This document shows positions 35,064-45,504 of a DNA stretch of 64,000 nt, piece by piece. The DNA lies in the NCBI RefSeq assembly GCF_030506255.1, contig NZ_CP113431.1, positions 992,001 through 1,056,000 of the forward strand, given 5' to 3'. The notes under the pieces were generated by a model. That model was not told the DNA's origin and searched no databases. It saw only the letters and a list, made by a program, of their open reading frames with translations. A program made the position numbers and the translations under genes. Each line of letters opens with the position of its first letter. The stretch's first letter is position 1. The DNA comes from Nocardioides sp. Arc9.136 (lineage in GTDB: Bacteria > Actinomycetota > Actinomycetes > Propionibacteriales > Nocardioidaceae).

Positions 35064-36014
35064 TCATCCCTCCTGCCGGGCCGAGGACAGGTCCACGCGG
35101 AAGACCTTGACGATCAAGAACGCCACCACGAGGACCGAGAGGAACAGCAGGACCGAGAGCGCCGAGCCGATGCCGAGCTGGAACTGCTCGATGACCTGCC
35201 GGTAGGTCAGGAACGAGATCGACTCCGTGCCGTTCGCGCCGGCGGTCATCACGTAGATGTTGTCGAAGATGCGGTAGGCGTCCAGCGCGCGGAAGAGCAC
35301 CGCCACCATGATCGCGGCCCGCATGTTGGGCAGGATCACCTTGTAGAGCCGCTGGAACCACGTCGCGCCGTCCACCTTGGCGGCCTCGATCATGTCCTCC
35401 GAGACCTGCGCCAGGCCGGCGAGCAGCAGCAGCGACATGAACGGCGTGGTCTTCCAGATCTCGGAGACCATGATCGCGACGATCGAGGAGCCGTACTCCC
35501 CGAACCAGTCGAAGTCGGCGCCGACGAAGGGCAGCCAGCCGTTGACGAAGCCGTTGTCGGCGGAGAACGCGAACTGCCAGGCGAAGCCCGAGACGACGGT
35601 GATGATGCCGTACGGGATGAGGATCGAGGTCCGGATCAGGCCGCGGGCGAAGATCACGCGGTGCATCACCATCGCGAAGGCGAAGCCGATCACCAGCTCG
35701 ACCGCGACCGTGACGACCATGACCATCACGGTGTTGGCGGTGTCGCGCCAGAAGAGGCTGTCGGTCAGGGCCGTCACGTAGTTCTGCAGCCCGACGAAGC
35801 TGCGCTCGTCGGGGTCGGTGAGGCTGTAGTCGAACAGCGAGAGGTAGAGCGCCCGGATCATCGGGAACGCCGTGACCACCAGCATCAGCACGATGGCCGG
35901 GGCCACGAGCTTGCGACCGAGGGCGTTCTCGGCCTTCGCCCGGTCCGAGTCCGGGGTCTTCGGCGTGGAGCGCGGCTTCTTCGCCGTGGCGGTCTGCACC
36001 GTCGAGGTGGTCAC
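35064..36014 (-). CDS. sugA: Trehalose-type ABC permease (SugA-like)
   Basis: 316-residue MalF-class permease. A cytoplasmic N-terminus of about 38 residues rich in Thr, Lys and Pro precedes six helices; the EAA loop VSEDMIEAAKVDGATWFQRL is near residue 206. GTG 36014 overlaps the stop of the binding protein gene by 4 bp. An upstream in-frame extension runs through that gene and is rejected. Confidence 0.83.
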   Translation of the reverse strand: MTTSTVQTATAKKPRSTPKTPDSDRAKAENALGRKLVAPAIVLMLVVTAFPMIRALYLSLFDYSLTDPDERSFVGLQNYVTALTDSLFWRDTANTVMVMVVTVAVELVIGFAFAMVMHRVIFARGLIRTSILIPYGIITVVSGFAWQFAFSADNGFVNGWLPFVGADFDWFGEYGSSIVAIMVSEIWKTTPFMSLLLLAGLAQVSEDMIEAAKVDGATWFQRLYKVILPNMRAAIMVAVLFRALDAYRIFDNIYVMTAGANGTESISFLTYRQVIEQFQLGIGSALSVLLFLSVLVVAFLIVKVFRVDLSSARQEG

Positions 36015-37333
36015 AGCAGGGCCTTCCCGTCGAGGACGGCACGGAGGAACTCGGCCGACTCCTGGGGCGTGGAGTCGGGGTCGACCCCCGTCGGGGAGTG
36101 CCAGACCGACTGCAGGGCGCTCGAGATCTGGCTGTAGTAGGCGCTCTTGGGGCGCGGGCCACCGGTGTCGACGCTCTCGCGGTAGAGCGTGAGCAGGTCC
36201 GGAGGGTAGGCCTCCTGCAGCTCGGGGGAGTCGTAGACCGATCCGCGCGAGGGCATCAGGCCGTCGGTGACCGCGAGCTGGCCCTGCGCCTCCGGGGAGG
36301 TCACGCACACCGCGGCCTCCTGGGCCAGGTCGAGCTCCTCGGTGTAGGCGCCGACGCCGATGTTGATCCCGCCGACCGGGGGCCGGGACTCCTCGCCCTC
36401 GACGGTCTGCGGGTAGCGGGCCCAGCCGAGGTCGCGGAACTGCTCCTCGTCGGCCGGGCCGCCGGGCTGGCCGACCGCTCCCTCGTAGTTCTTGTAGACG
36501 AAGGTCCAGTTCGTCATGAACTCACCGGGACCCTCGTACATCGCGCCGAGGCTGCTGCCCTCGTTGGAGGTCGACAGGCCCGGCTGGGTCGCGCCGGAGT
36601 CGACCAGCTGCTGGATCACGGCCGCGGCAGCGCGACCGGCGTCGGAGTCGATGGTCACCTTCGCGTCCCGGCCCGCCTCGGTGTCCTCGACGATCGAGCC
36701 GCCGGCGCCCTGGACGAGGGAGTTGATCCACACGACGTACGCCTCGTAGCGGTCGGCCTGCACGCCCACCGTGGCGCCCTCGTCGGCGGCCGCCGTGATG
36801 ACCTGCTCCCAGGTCACCGGCTGCTCCATGTCCAGGCCCGCGGCCTCGGCGAGGGACTTGCGGTACCAGAGGACCTGGGTGTTGGCCCACTGCGGGGCGG
36901 CGACGACGTCGCCCTCCCACTCGACGGTCTCGGCCGCGCCCGCGAGCACGTCCTCGTCGACCACCTGGTCGGCCAGGTCGCCCTCGAACGGCGCCAGCCA
37001 GCCGGCGTTCGCGAACTCCGGGACGAAGACCGGGTCGAGGCTCATCAGGTTCGTCGAGGAGTCCTTGGCCGCGAGCCGGCGCGCCAGCTGCGTGCGCTGG
37101 TCGGTGGCGCTGGTGGGAAGCAGCTGGATCTCGATGTCGTACTCGTCGGTGCTGCACGCCTCCGCGATCGCGGTGAGGGTCTCCTGGCCGTCGGGGTTGA
37201 TGTACCAGTTGAACGTCGTCCGGCCGCCGTCGTCGCCGGAGCACGCACTGAGCAGGCCCGCCGTGCAGACCAGCGTCGCGAGACCGGCGAGCGCACGTCG
37301 GCGGCGCGGTCCGGGGGGATCGAATCGGTGCAT
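36011..37333 (-). CDS. lpqY: LpqY-like sugar-binding lipoprotein
   Basis: 440-residue lipoprotein; lipobox LSAC with Cys31 after a basic N-terminus. From memory the mature part follows the trehalose-binding LpqY: a FNWYINPDG start, RTQLARRLAAKDSSTNLMSLD near residue 85, NTQVLWYRKSL, a VWINSLVQGAGGS segment and a GGINIGVGAY segment. In mycobacteria LpqY-SugABC recycles trehalose released from mycolate metabolism; this organism's use may differ. ATG 37333 is chosen because the signal peptide is then compact; GTG 37360 would add nine residues. A 13-bp palindrome lies 17 nt upstream. Confidence 0.8.
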   Translation of the reverse strand: MHRFDPPGPRRRRALAGLATLVCTAGLLSACSGDDGGRTTFNWYINPDGQETLTAIAEACSTDEYDIEIQLLPTSATDQRTQLARRLAAKDSSTNLMSLDPVFVPEFANAGWLAPFEGDLADQVVDEDVLAGAAETVEWEGDVVAAPQWANTQVLWYRKSLAEAAGLDMEQPVTWEQVITAAADEGATVGVQADRYEAYVVWINSLVQGAGGSIVEDTEAGRDAKVTIDSDAGRAAAAVIQQLVDSGATQPGLSTSNEGSSLGAMYEGPGEFMTNWTFVYKNYEGAVGQPGGPADEEQFRDLGWARYPQTVEGEESRPPVGGINIGVGAYTEELDLAQEAAVCVTSPEAQGQLAVTDGLMPSRGSVYDSPELQEAYPPDLLTLYRESVDTGGPRPKSAYYSQISSALQSVWHSPTGVDPDSTPQESAEFLRAVLDGKALL

Positions 37334-37349
37334 GGGCGCCTCGCTCGGG

Positions 37350-37362
37350 ATGTGGTCCACAT
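37350..37362. promoter_or_regulatory. Palindrome ATGTGGTCCACAT in the lpqY/msiK divergent region
   Basis: A perfect inverted repeat with one central base, 17-29 nt upstream of the lpqY-like start, in the position of an operator overlapping the promoter or leader. The regulator family is not obvious. Confidence 0.45.
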
Positions 37363-37529
37363 CACTTGCCCGTTCCTGCTGGTCGTCACACCTGCGTCCG
37401 GGAGGAATCCCGGTGCGCCCCGTGCGGGCCCCAGCGGGACGGGACCGGCCCGGGGCACTACTGTGTGCCGCGTCACTTCACTACGGATCGTCCGGCACGT
37501 ACCTGCCGGTGAAGGAGATTGAGGAGAAC

Positions 37530-38612
<1,083 letters not shown>

Positions 38613-38623
38613 GCCACCAGCGT

Positions 38624-38662
38624 GCGACGAGACCCCCGGCCGCCGGCCGGGGGTCTCGTCGC
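38624..38662. terminator. Bidirectional hairpin terminator
   Basis: An 18-bp perfect stem (38624-38641 with 38645-38662) and a 3-nt loop between msiK and the convergent hydrolase. Confidence 0.82.
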
Positions 38663-38684
38663 GCCAGGGCGAGGCCGTCGGGCG

Positions 38685-39611
38685 TCAGGCGCTCGCGCGG
38701 TCGGCGGTGCGCCGGATCGCCGCGGCGAACGTCTCGTGGAGCGCAGGGGGCATGTCGTGCCCCATCCCGTCGATGAGCAGCAGCTCGGCGCCGGGCACGG
38801 CCGCGGCCGTGGCGCGGCCGCCGGAGACGTGCACCATCCGGTCGGCGAGCCCGTGGACCACCGTGGTGGGGACCCGCACGCTGCGCAGCCGGGCGCTGCG
38901 GTTGGGCTGGGTGAGGATGGCCATCATCTGCCGCATGGTGCCGGCGGCGCTGATGCCGCGGTCCCAGGTCTCCTCGGCCCGCCTGCGCGTCTCCTCCTCG
39001 GGCTCGGGGTAGCCCGGCGAGCCGATCAGCCGCCACATCTGCCGGCTGGCACGGACGTAGGCCTCCCGCGACGCGCGCTTGTTGCCCACCAGCGCCGGCA
39101 GCAGGTTCGGGTGCTGCCAGCCGACCGTCCGCTTGCCGGTCGTCGACATGATGCTGGTCATCGAGAGCACCCGGCGCGGTTCCGCGATCGCCATGGTCTG
39201 CACGACCATCCCGCCCATCGACACCCCGGCCACGTGCGCCGCGTCGATGCCGAGGTGGTCCAGGAGCCCGAAGGCGTCGGCCGCGAGGTCGGCCATCGTG
39301 TACGGCGCGCGCACGCGCCGGCCCGTGAAGGCGCGCACGAGCGCCGCCCGGGTGACCCGCCCCTCCATCCGCGAGGAGCGGCCGACGTCGCGGTTGTCGT
39401 ACCGGACGACGTAGAAGCCGCGCGCGGCCAGCAGTCGGCAGAAGTCCTCGTTCCACCAGGTCATCGGTCCGCCGAGCCCCATGACCAGCAGCAACGGGTC
39501 GTCGTCGGGGTCGCCGAAGGTCTGGTAGCACAGCTCGACGTCCGGGCGGACCGGTGCGAAGAGCTCGGGGGAGACGGCCACCTCGGGAACGTCGGAGGAT
39601 CTGGCAGACAT
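38685..39611 (-). CDS. Alpha/beta hydrolase
   Basis: 308 residues. The nucleophile elbow is GVSMGGM near residue 126; the acid and base are in HGLADRMVH (near 248) and GMGHDMP (near 282), and the oxyanion loop is MGLGGPMTWW. It is of the esterase/haloperoxidase-like class (similar to proteins annotated as hydrolases of unknown ester). ATG 39611 is listed; an in-frame upstream GTG exists but lies beyond a plausible promoter. It is divergent from the lipase-like gene. Confidence 0.8.
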   Translation of the reverse strand: MSARSSDVPEVAVSPELFAPVRPDVELCYQTFGDPDDDPLLLVMGLGGPMTWWNEDFCRLLAARGFYVVRYDNRDVGRSSRMEGRVTRAALVRAFTGRRVRAPYTMADLAADAFGLLDHLGIDAAHVAGVSMGGMVVQTMAIAEPRRVLSMTSIMSTTGKRTVGWQHPNLLPALVGNKRASREAYVRASRQMWRLIGSPGYPEPEEETRRRAEETWDRGISAAGTMRQMMAILTQPNRSARLRSVRVPTTVVHGLADRMVHVSGGRATAAAVPGAELLLIDGMGHDMPPALHETFAAAIRRTADRASA

Positions 39612-39683
39612 GCCTGTCAGTGAACCAGAGGACCTGTGGACACCGGTCGTCCGGTTTGGCGGGTGAGCCAGGTCACTTGTGGG

Positions 39684-39689
39684 TAACGT
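39684..39689 (+). promoter_or_regulatory. Leaderless -10 element TAACGT
   Basis: TAACGT ends 6 nt before the GTG at 39696. Confidence 0.6.
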
Positions 39690-39695
39690 CGGCAC

Positions 39696-40532
39696 GTGAG
39701 CCAGCCGACACTGGGGGCCTTCCTGCTCCCCGAGGGATTCGCGCCCCCGCCCCTCGTCGCCCTCCTGCGCGAGGGCAGCCTCGTGAGCGAGGCCGGCCGC
39801 TACGCGCTGCGCAGCCGCACCGAGCGGCGTGCCCGCCGCGCCACGCCGTACGTCGGTCGCGTCCCGGCGCGCCTGGCCGACCCCGTGCTGCTCGTGCCCG
39901 GCTTCCTCGCCGGCGACACGTCGCTGTCGTTCATGGGCCGGGCGCTGCGCACGCAGGGCTACCGGACCTACCGCTCGAACATCCGGGCCAACATCGGCTG
40001 CACCCTCGACGCCGCCGGCCAGCTCGAGGCGCGGCTGGAGTCGATAGCCGCCCGCCGGGGCTCACGGGTGCAGGTCGTGGGCCACAGCCTCGGCGGGATG
40101 CTCGCCCGCGGGGTCGCCGCCCGCCGCCCCGACCTGGTCTCCAGCGTCGTCACCATGGGCAGCCCGGTCATGGCGCCCGGCGCGCACCACGGCGTGCTCA
40201 CCCGCAGCGTGGACCTGCTGGTCCGGCTGAGCCGCGCCGGCCTGCCGGGGCTGATGTCGGAGGACTGCGTCGCGGGCGACTGCGCGCGGCAGTCGTTCGA
40301 GGAGAGCCGGATGCCGCTGGCCGAGCACGTCGCCTTCACCTCGATCTACTCCAAGCGCGACGGCATCGTCGACTGGCGTGCCTGCATCGACCCGCTGGCC
40401 CAGCCGATCGAGGTGACGGCCTCGCACATTGGCCTGGCCGTCGACCCGCGGGTCATCGACCACGTGGCCTCGGTGCTGCGCCGGCGGACCGTCGAGTCAG
40501 CGGTCGAAGTCGATCGCGGAGTAAGCGCGTAG
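39696..40532 (+). CDS. Lipase-like alpha/beta hydrolase
   Basis: 278 residues. [20 protein letters not shown] (oxyanion region) near residue 64 and the nucleophile elbow [10 protein letters not shown] near 128 place it with the triacylglycerol lipase/acyltransferase-like hydrolases; the acid lies near KRDGIVDW and the His near TASHIGLAV. No signal peptide, so cytoplasmic. The 3' end overlaps glpX by 36 bp in convergent orientation, an unusually long overlap. Confidence 0.8.
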   Translation: MSQPTLGAFLLPEGFAPPPLVALLREGSLVSEAGRYALRSRTERRARRATPYVGRVPARLADPVLLVPGFLAGDTSLSFMGRALRTQGYRTYRSNIRANIGCTLDAAGQLEARLESIAARRGSRVQVVGHSLGGMLARGVAARRPDLVSSVVTMGSPVMAPGAHHGVLTRSVDLLVRLSRAGLPGLMSEDCVAGDCARQSFEESRMPLAEHVAFTSIYSKRDGIVDWRACIDPLAQPIEVTASHIGLAVDPRVIDHVASVLRRRTVESAVEVDRGVSA

Positions 40533-41501
40533 CTTCTCCAGGCGGTGCTCGCTGGTGATCGAGCGGATCGTGCCGCTGCGCGAGCGCATGACCAGCGAGT
40601 GCGTCGTCGCGCCGCCGGAGCGGTAGCGGACGCCGCGGAGCAGCTCGCCGTCGGTGATGCCGGTGGCGACGAAGAAGCAGTCGTCGCCGGTGACCAGCTC
40701 GTCGGTGGTGAGCACGGCGTCGAGGTCCAGCCCGGCGTCGACGGCGCGCTGCCGCTCGGCGTCGTCGGTCGGCCAGAGCTTGCCCTGGATGGTGCCGCCG
40801 AGGCACTTCATCGCGCAGGCGGTGATGATCCCCTCCGGGGTGCCGCCGACGCCGAGGAGCAGGTCGATGCCCGTGTCCGGGCGGGCGGCCATGATCGCGC
40901 CGGCGACGTCGCCGTCGCTGATGAACTTGATCCGCGCGCCGGTCGCCCGGATCTCCTCGACCAGCTCGGCGTGCCGGGGGCGGTCGAGCACGACGACCGT
41001 GACGTCGCTGGCGCTGCTGCCCTTGGCCTTGGCCACCGCGTGGACGTTGTCGGCGACCGACTGCCGGATGTCGACGACCTCGGCGGCCTCCGGGCCGGCG
41101 ACCAGCTTGTCCATGTAGAAGACCGACGAGGGGTCGTACATCGTGCCGCGCGGCGCCACCGCGAGCACCGAGACCGCGTTGGTCATGCCCTTGGCGGTGA
41201 GCGTCGTGCCGTCGATCGGGTCGACGGCGACGTCGCACTCGGGCCCGGTGCCGTCGCCGACCTCCTCGCCGTTGTAGAGCATGGGGGCGTTGTCCTTCTC
41301 GCCCTCGCCGATCACCACGACGCCCTGCATGCCGATCGTCGAGATCATCACGCGCATCGCGTTGACCGCGACCCCGTCGGCGCCGTTCTTGTCACCCCGG
41401 CCGACCCAGCGACCGGCCGCCATGGCGGCCGCCTCCGTCACGCGGACGAGCTCGAGGGCGAGGTTGCGGTCGGGCGACTCCGGGGCGACGTCCAGGCTCA
41501 T
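40497..41501 (-). CDS. glpX: Class II fructose-1,6-bisphosphatase GlpX
   Basis: 334-residue GlpX, the main gluconeogenic FBPase of actinobacteria, Mg/Mn-dependent. Metal and substrate motifs: [19 protein letters not shown] near residue 61, [17 protein letters not shown] near 89, [22 protein letters not shown] and [15 protein letters not shown] 41501 is supported by TAGGGT (41509-41514) 7 nt upstream. Equivalent to Rv1099c by context. It shares 36 bp with the convergent lipase gene. Confidence 0.95.
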   Translation of the reverse strand: MSLDVAPESPDRNLALELVRVTEAAAMAAGRWVGRGDKNGADGVAVNAMRVMISTIGMQGVVVIGEGEKDNAPMLYNGEEVGDGTGPECDVAVDPIDGTTLTAKGMTNAVSVLAVAPRGTMYDPSSVFYMDKLVAGPEAAEVVDIRQSVADNVHAVAKAKGSSASDVTVVVLDRPRHAELVEEIRATGARIKFISDGDVAGAIMAARPDTGIDLLLGVGGTPEGIITACAMKCLGGTIQGKLWPTDDAERQRAVDAGLDLDAVLTTDELVTGDDCFFVATGITDGELLRGVRYRSGGATTHSLVMRSRSGTIRSITSEHRLEKLRAYSAIDFDR

Positions 41502-41535
41502 GCCCTGAACCCTAGTGGTCTGCTCCACTTGCCGG

Positions 41536-41590
41536 CACCACCCGACCGGCGCCTGGGCAACGGCGCGGCCCGGGCGCCGTCCTGGTGGTG
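41536..41590 (-). terminator. Two-part hairpin downstream of the mod operon
   Basis: Outer arms CACCACC (41536-41542) and GGTGGTG (41584-41590), inner arms GGCGCCTGGG (41548-41557) and CCCGGGCGCC (41569-41578, one mismatch). Positioned 23 nt beyond the modC stop. Confidence 0.5.
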
Positions 41591-41612
41591 GGGACCGGGG
41601 ACGGGTCGGCGG

Positions 41613-42650
41613 TCAGCGGGCGTAGACCGAGACCTCGGTGGCCTTCACCGCGAAGGTGACGGCCGTCCCCGGGGCGAGGTCGAGCTCCGCCGCGGCGTGG
41701 GCGGTCACGTCCGCGGCGAGGTCCCCGGCCCGCACGCGCACCTGGTCGCCGTGGGGCTCGAGGTCGGTGACCACGACGTCCAGCGCCGTCCGCGGACTGC
41801 CGCCCGGGGCGCCCCCGAACACCGAGACGGCGTTCGGGCGGAAGACCGCCACCGCCTCGTCACCCTCGGCCAGGGCCGGACCGCTGGGGGAGCCGGCCAC
41901 CACCCGGCCGTCCGCGGCGCGGACCGCGCCCGCGGACCAGCGGCCCGCCACCATGTTCAGCCCGGCGACGCGCGCCGCGAACGCGCTGCGCGGCCGGGCG
42001 AGGACGTCCCGGCTCGGGCCGTCCTCGACGACCCGGCCCTGGTCGAGCACCACGACGCGGTCGGCCAGCAGCAGGGCGTCGAGCACGTCGTGGGTCACCA
42101 GCAGCGTCGTGCGGCCCTCGAGCACCCGCCTCAGGGTCTGGCGCAGCGCCGGCGTCACCGCCACGTCGAGCGCGGCCATCGGCTCGTCGAGCAGCAGCAG
42201 CCGGGGCTCGGCGGCCAGCGCGCGGGCCACCGCGACCCGTTGGGCCTGGCCGCCGCTGAGCTGTCCGGGCCGGCGGTCGGCGAGGTCGTCGACGCCGACC
42301 TCGGCCAGCCAGCCGCGGGCGCGGTCGCGGGCCGCCCGGCGACGCGCGCCGGCCGAGCGCGGGCCGAAGGCGACGTTGTCGACGGCGGAGAGGTGGGGGA
42401 ACAGCAGCGGGTCCTGCGCGAGGAGCGCCGTACGTCGTGCGTGCGGCGGCACCTGCCGACGGCCGGTGAGCTCCTCCCCGTCCAGCACGACGCGACCCGC
42501 GTCGGGTCGCAAGAGGCCGGCGGCGACCGCGAGGACCGTCGACTTGCCGGCGCCGTTCGGTCCCAGCAGCGCGACGGTCTCGCCGTCGGCGACATCCAGG
42601 GCGACCTCGACGTCCCGGGCGGCCACGGTCGCGGAGAGCTCGAGCGTCAC
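41613..42650 (-). CDS. modC: Molybdate ABC transporter ATPase ModC
   Basis: 345 residues. ATPase domain with GPNGAGKST near residue 31, [15 protein letters not shown] near 131 and [12 protein letters not shown] near 152; the C-terminal region after residue 275 is a TOBE/Mop-type molybdate-binding domain ([17 protein letters not shown]...[11 protein letters not shown]). GTG 42650 overlaps modB by 4 bp. Last gene of regulator-modA-modB-modC, each overlapping the next by 4 bp. Confidence 0.92.
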   Translation of the reverse strand: MTLELSATVAARDVEVALDVADGETVALLGPNGAGKSTVLAVAAGLLRPDAGRVVLDGEELTGRRQVPPHARRTALLAQDPLLFPHLSAVDNVAFGPRSAGARRRAARDRARGWLAEVGVDDLADRRPGQLSGGQAQRVAVARALAAEPRLLLLDEPMAALDVAVTPALRQTLRRVLEGRTTLLVTHDVLDALLLADRVVVLDQGRVVEDGPSRDVLARPRSAFAARVAGLNMVAGRWSAGAVRAADGRVVAGSPSGPALAEGDEAVAVFRPNAVSVFGGAPGGSPRTALDVVVTDLEPHGDQVRVRAGDLAADVTAHAAAELDLAPGTAVTFAVKATEVSVYAR

Positions 42651-43435
42651 AGCAACGCCCCCGACCGGCCGGGGCGCTGCCGGGCGACGCCGATGACGAC
42701 GACGGCGACGACCACCAGGACCAGCGACAGCGCGACGGCGCCGTCGACGTCGGTCTCGCGCAGCAGGTAGATCTCGGTGGGCAACGTGCGCGTCACGCCC
42801 TGCAGGCTGCCCGCGAACGTCACGGTCGCGCCGAACTCGCCGAGTGCGCGGGCGAAGGACAGCACCGCGCCGGACAGCAGGCCGGGCAGCACGAGGGGGA
42901 GGGTCACGCGCCGGAACACGGTGCTCGGGCGGGCGCCGAGGGTGGCGGCGACCACCTCGTACCGCTCCCCGGCCGTGCGCAGCGCGCCCTCCAGGCTGAC
43001 CACGAGGAAGGGCAGGGCGACGAAGGTCTGCGCCATGACGACCGCCGCGGTGGAGAACGCCACCTGGATGCCCACGACCTCGAGCGACTCGCCCAGCAGG
43101 CCCCGGCGGCCGAAGGTGTAGAGCAGGGCCAGGCCCCCGACCACCGGCGGCAGCACGAGCGGGAGCAGCACGAGCGAACGGAGCAGCCCCTGGCCCGGGA
43201 ACGACGTCCGGGCGAGGACGGTCGCCATCGGCACGCCGAGCAGCACGCACAGCACGGTGCTCGTCGCCGAGGTGCGCAGGCTGAGCCCGAGGGCGTCGCG
43301 GGAGGACTCCGAGGTGACCAGCTCGCCGAAGTCCGCCCAGGGCACCCGGGCCACGATCGCCACCAGCGGCAGGAGCACGAACGCCGCGCCGAGCGCCGCG
43401 GGCGCCAGGACCCAGCGCGGGACCCCCGGCGTCAC
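42647..43435 (-). CDS. modB: Molybdate ABC transporter permease ModB
   Basis: 262-residue permease with six transmembrane helices and the EAA-loop [21 protein letters not shown] near residue 157. The short length and the [17 protein letters not shown] stretch near 191 are typical of ModB. GTG 43435 overlaps modA's stop by 4 bp; the stop overlaps modC's start. Confidence 0.92.
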   Translation of the reverse strand: MTPGVPRWVLAPAALGAAFVLLPLVAIVARVPWADFGELVTSESSRDALGLSLRTSATSTVLCVLLGVPMATVLARTSFPGQGLLRSLVLLPLVLPPVVGGLALLYTFGRRGLLGESLEVVGIQVAFSTAAVVMAQTFVALPFLVVSLEGALRTAGERYEVVAATLGARPSTVFRRVTLPLVLPGLLSGAVLSFARALGEFGATVTFAGSLQGVTRTLPTEIYLLRETDVDGAVALSLVLVVVAVVVIGVARQRPGRSGALL

Positions 43436-44208
43436 GGCAGGCCGAAGCCGGCGTCGCGCAGCACGCGCCGGCCCTCGGCGCCGAGCACCAGGTCGACGAA
43501 CTCACCGGCCAGGTCCGGCTCGCCGCTGTCGGCGAGGGCGGCGACGGGGTAGTCGTTGACCACCTGGTCGGCCTCGGGCACCTCGATCCCCTCCACCGCG
43601 TCGTCCGCGGCGCGGACGTCGGTGACGTACACCAGCCCCGCGTCGGCCTCGCCCGAGACCACCTTGCCGAGGACGTCGGTCACCGACTGCTCCTCGCTGA
43701 CCGGCTCCAGGTCGACGCCGGCCGCCTCGGCGAGGCGCTCCGCCGCCGCCCCGCACGGGACCGCGGGCGCGCACACCACGAGCCGGACGTCGCCGCCCAG
43801 GTCGTCGAGCCCGTCGACGCCGGCGGGGTTCCCCGGCGGCACGGCGAGCTGCAGCGTGTTGGTGGCGAAGACCTCCGGGGCGTCGGCGGTGAGGTCGTCG
43901 CCGACCAGCTGGTCCATGTTCGCGGTGTCGGCGGTGGCGACGACGTCGGCCGGGGCGCCCTCCTGCACCTGCGCCACGAGGTCGGAGGAGCCACCGAAGG
44001 ACAGCTGCACCTCGACGCCCTCGTGCTGCCGCTCGAAGTCGGCCGCGAGCTGCTCGAACGTGCCGGTCAGCGACGCCGCTGCGAAGACCCGCAGGACGGT
44101 CCCGCCACCTGGTCCGGCCGACGCGTCCGAGCCGCCGCCCGAGCCGCACGCCGTGAGCGCGCCGGCGCCCAGGAGGAGGGCGGCCGCGAGGGCCGGTGCG
44201 CGCCTCAC
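43432..44208 (-). CDS. modA: Molybdate-binding lipoprotein ModA
   Basis: 258 residues with a lipoprotein signal (LTAC, Cys21) and Gly/Ser linker. The oxyanion-binding motif [11 protein letters not shown] near residue 41 and [19 protein letters not shown] near 72 are diagnostic for ModA. The binding pocket motif ATADTANMD follows. The start overlaps the HTH-TOBE regulator stop by 4 bp. Confidence 0.93.
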   Translation of the reverse strand: MRRAPALAAALLLGAGALTACGSGGGSDASAGPGGGTVLRVFAAASLTGTFEQLAADFERQHEGVEVQLSFGGSSDLVAQVQEGAPADVVATADTANMDQLVGDDLTADAPEVFATNTLQLAVPPGNPAGVDGLDDLGGDVRLVVCAPAVPCGAAAERLAEAAGVDLEPVSEEQSVTDVLGKVVSGEADAGLVYVTDVRAADDAVEGIEVPEADQVVNDYPVAALADSGEPDLAGEFVDLVLGAEGRRVLRDAGFGLP

Positions 44209-44600
44209 GGGCGCTCCACCACGACGTTGGTGGACTTCACCGACGCGATCGCGCGGGCGCCGGGCTCGAGCCCGAGCTCGTCGGCCGCCTCGGCGCTCAT
44301 CAGCGACACGACCCGGTAGGGCCCGCAGACCATCTCCACCTGCGCCATCACCCGGTCGCGCACGACCCGGGTCACGATGCCGGCCAGCCGGTTGCGCGCG
44401 CTGACCGACGAGGCGCGCGTCTGCTCCCGGTCGGGGTGGTTGGCCAGGGACTCGGCCAGCGCGGCGAGCTGGTCCCCGGCGACCACCGTGCGACCGCCCT
44501 CGGTCGTCGTGGACAGCCGGCCGGCCTCGACCCACCGCCGCAGCGTGTCGTCGCTGACCCCCAGCAGGTCGGCCGCCTCCGCGACCCGGTACGTCGTCAT
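44205..44600 (-). CDS. MerR-like HTH / TOBE molybdate-responsive regulator
   Basis: 131 residues. The N-terminal excisionase/MerR-type helix-turn-helix YRVAEAADLLGVSDDTLRRW (residues 4-23) is followed from residue 67 by a single TOBE/Mop domain (SARNRLAGIVTRVV...AIASVKSTNVVV) that binds molybdate or tungstate. This is not the ModE architecture but a fused alternative. As first gene of the mod operon it is the likely autoregulator. ATG 44600 has CATGAT 6 nt upstream, and two identical-form palindromes lie just beyond. Confidence 0.82.
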   Translation of the reverse strand: MTTYRVAEAADLLGVSDDTLRRWVEAGRLSTTTEGGRTVVAGDQLAALAESLANHPDREQTRASSVSARNRLAGIVTRVVRDRVMAQVEMVCGPYRVVSLMSAEAADELGLEPGARAIASVKSTNVVVERP

Positions 44601-44612
44601 GGGGCGATCATG

Positions 44613-44624
44613 CCGCACCTGCGG
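44613..44624. promoter_or_regulatory. Operator candidate CCGCACCTGCGG (copy 1)
   Basis: A 12-bp palindrome directly upstream of the mod -10 element, repeated at 44644 with a 31-bp centre-to-centre offset (about three helical turns). One central base breaks symmetry. Confidence 0.5.
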
Positions 44625-44643
44625 CTGATCTGCGCAGGAACGA

Positions 44644-44655
44644 CCGCACGTGCGG
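44644..44655. promoter_or_regulatory. Operator candidate CCGCACGTGCGG (copy 2)
   Basis: A perfect 12-bp palindrome, sister of the site at 44613. Both lie between the mod operon and the divergent DUF4245 gene, a good position for a dimeric regulator such as the HTH-TOBE protein. Confidence 0.5.
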
Positions 44656-44719
44656 CACTCGCGTGGGGGAAGAGGGCGCGGGATGCCGGTCGGCGGAACG
44701 GGGCTGCGAGGATGGACCC

Positions 44720-45286
44720 GTGAGTGAGACGGGCAGGCCGGGCCGCTACCAGCGCACGACGAACGGCCTGATCGCCAGCATGATCGTCTCGGTCCTGTTC
44801 GTCATCGCCTTCGTCGTCTTCCGCTCGGTGTTCCGCAACGACCTCGAGGTCGAGCCGGAGCCGGTCGACTACCTCGACGCCGTCGGAGCCGTGCAGACGA
44901 CCGGCCGCGACCTGGCCTACCCGTCGGAGCTGCCCGCCGGCTGGATCGCCACGAACGTCGAGGTCTCCGCCACCGGGCAGGAGCCGAGCTTCTTCCTCGC
45001 GGTGCTCACCGACGACGGCCGCTTCGTCGGCCTGCGGCAGGAGGACGACAGCCTCGAGGACCTGCTGGAGGAGCACGTCGACGAGAGCACCGACGAGCAG
45101 GAGCCCCTGGAGGTCGACGGCTCGGTCGCGCCGACCTGGGAGGCCTATGCCGACGAGGGCGGCGACACGGCGTACGCCGCGGAGCTCGGCGAGGAGACGG
45201 TCCTCGTCTACGGCTCCGCGTCCGAGGCGGACCTGCGCACCTTCGTCGAGCTGCTGACCACCGACCCGGTCGCGTCCCGGGGCTAG
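44720..45286 (+). CDS. DUF4245 single-TM protein
   Basis: 188 residues: cytoplasmic N-terminus (SETGRPGRYQRTTNG), one transmembrane helix (about 18-38), then an acidic extracytoplasmic domain. Layout and neighbourhood match DUF4245 (Rv1100, next to glpX and xseB). Function unknown. GTG 44720 has GAGGAT 6 nt upstream, a variant leaderless -10. Its TAG stop shares the tetranucleotide CTAG with the stop of the convergent xseB. Confidence 0.75.
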   Translation: MSETGRPGRYQRTTNGLIASMIVSVLFVIAFVVFRSVFRNDLEVEPEPVDYLDAVGAVQTTGRDLAYPSELPAGWIATNVEVSATGQEPSFFLAVLTDDGRFVGLRQEDDSLEDLLEEHVDESTDEQEPLEVDGSVAPTWEAYADEGGDTAYAAELGEETVLVYGSASEADLRTFVELLTTDPVASRG

Positions 45287-45504
45287 GCCCGGCCCCCGTC
45301 CCCGTCCTCCAGCGTGGCGTCGAGCCGCTCGCGGGCTCCGTCGAGCCAGCGCTGGCAGGCGGTCGCGAGCTGCTCGCCGCGCTCCCACAGCGCGAGCGAC
45401 TCCTCCAGGGTGGTGCCGCCGGCCTCCAGCCGCCGCACCACGTCGACGAGCTCCTCGCGGGCGGCCTCGTAGGACAGGTCCTGGTCGGGCTTGCTCTCAG
45501 CCAT
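45283..45504 (-). CDS. xseB: Exodeoxyribonuclease VII small subunit
   Basis: 73 residues, the usual XseB length. The core [20 protein letters not shown] and [20 protein letters not shown] form the two helices that bind the large subunit. ATG 45504 has GGAGG 5 nt upstream and overlaps the xseA stop by 8 bp, so the subunits are coupled. Confidence 0.93.
   Translation of the reverse strand: MAESKPDQDLSYEAAREELVDVVRRLEAGGTTLEESLALWERGEQLATACQRWLDGARERLDATLEDGDGGRA

Noticed and set aside
36011..37360. GTG 37360 as the lpqY-like start
   Set aside because: It falls within the palindrome and would lengthen the signal peptide N-region; ATG 37333 gives the usual lipoprotein length.
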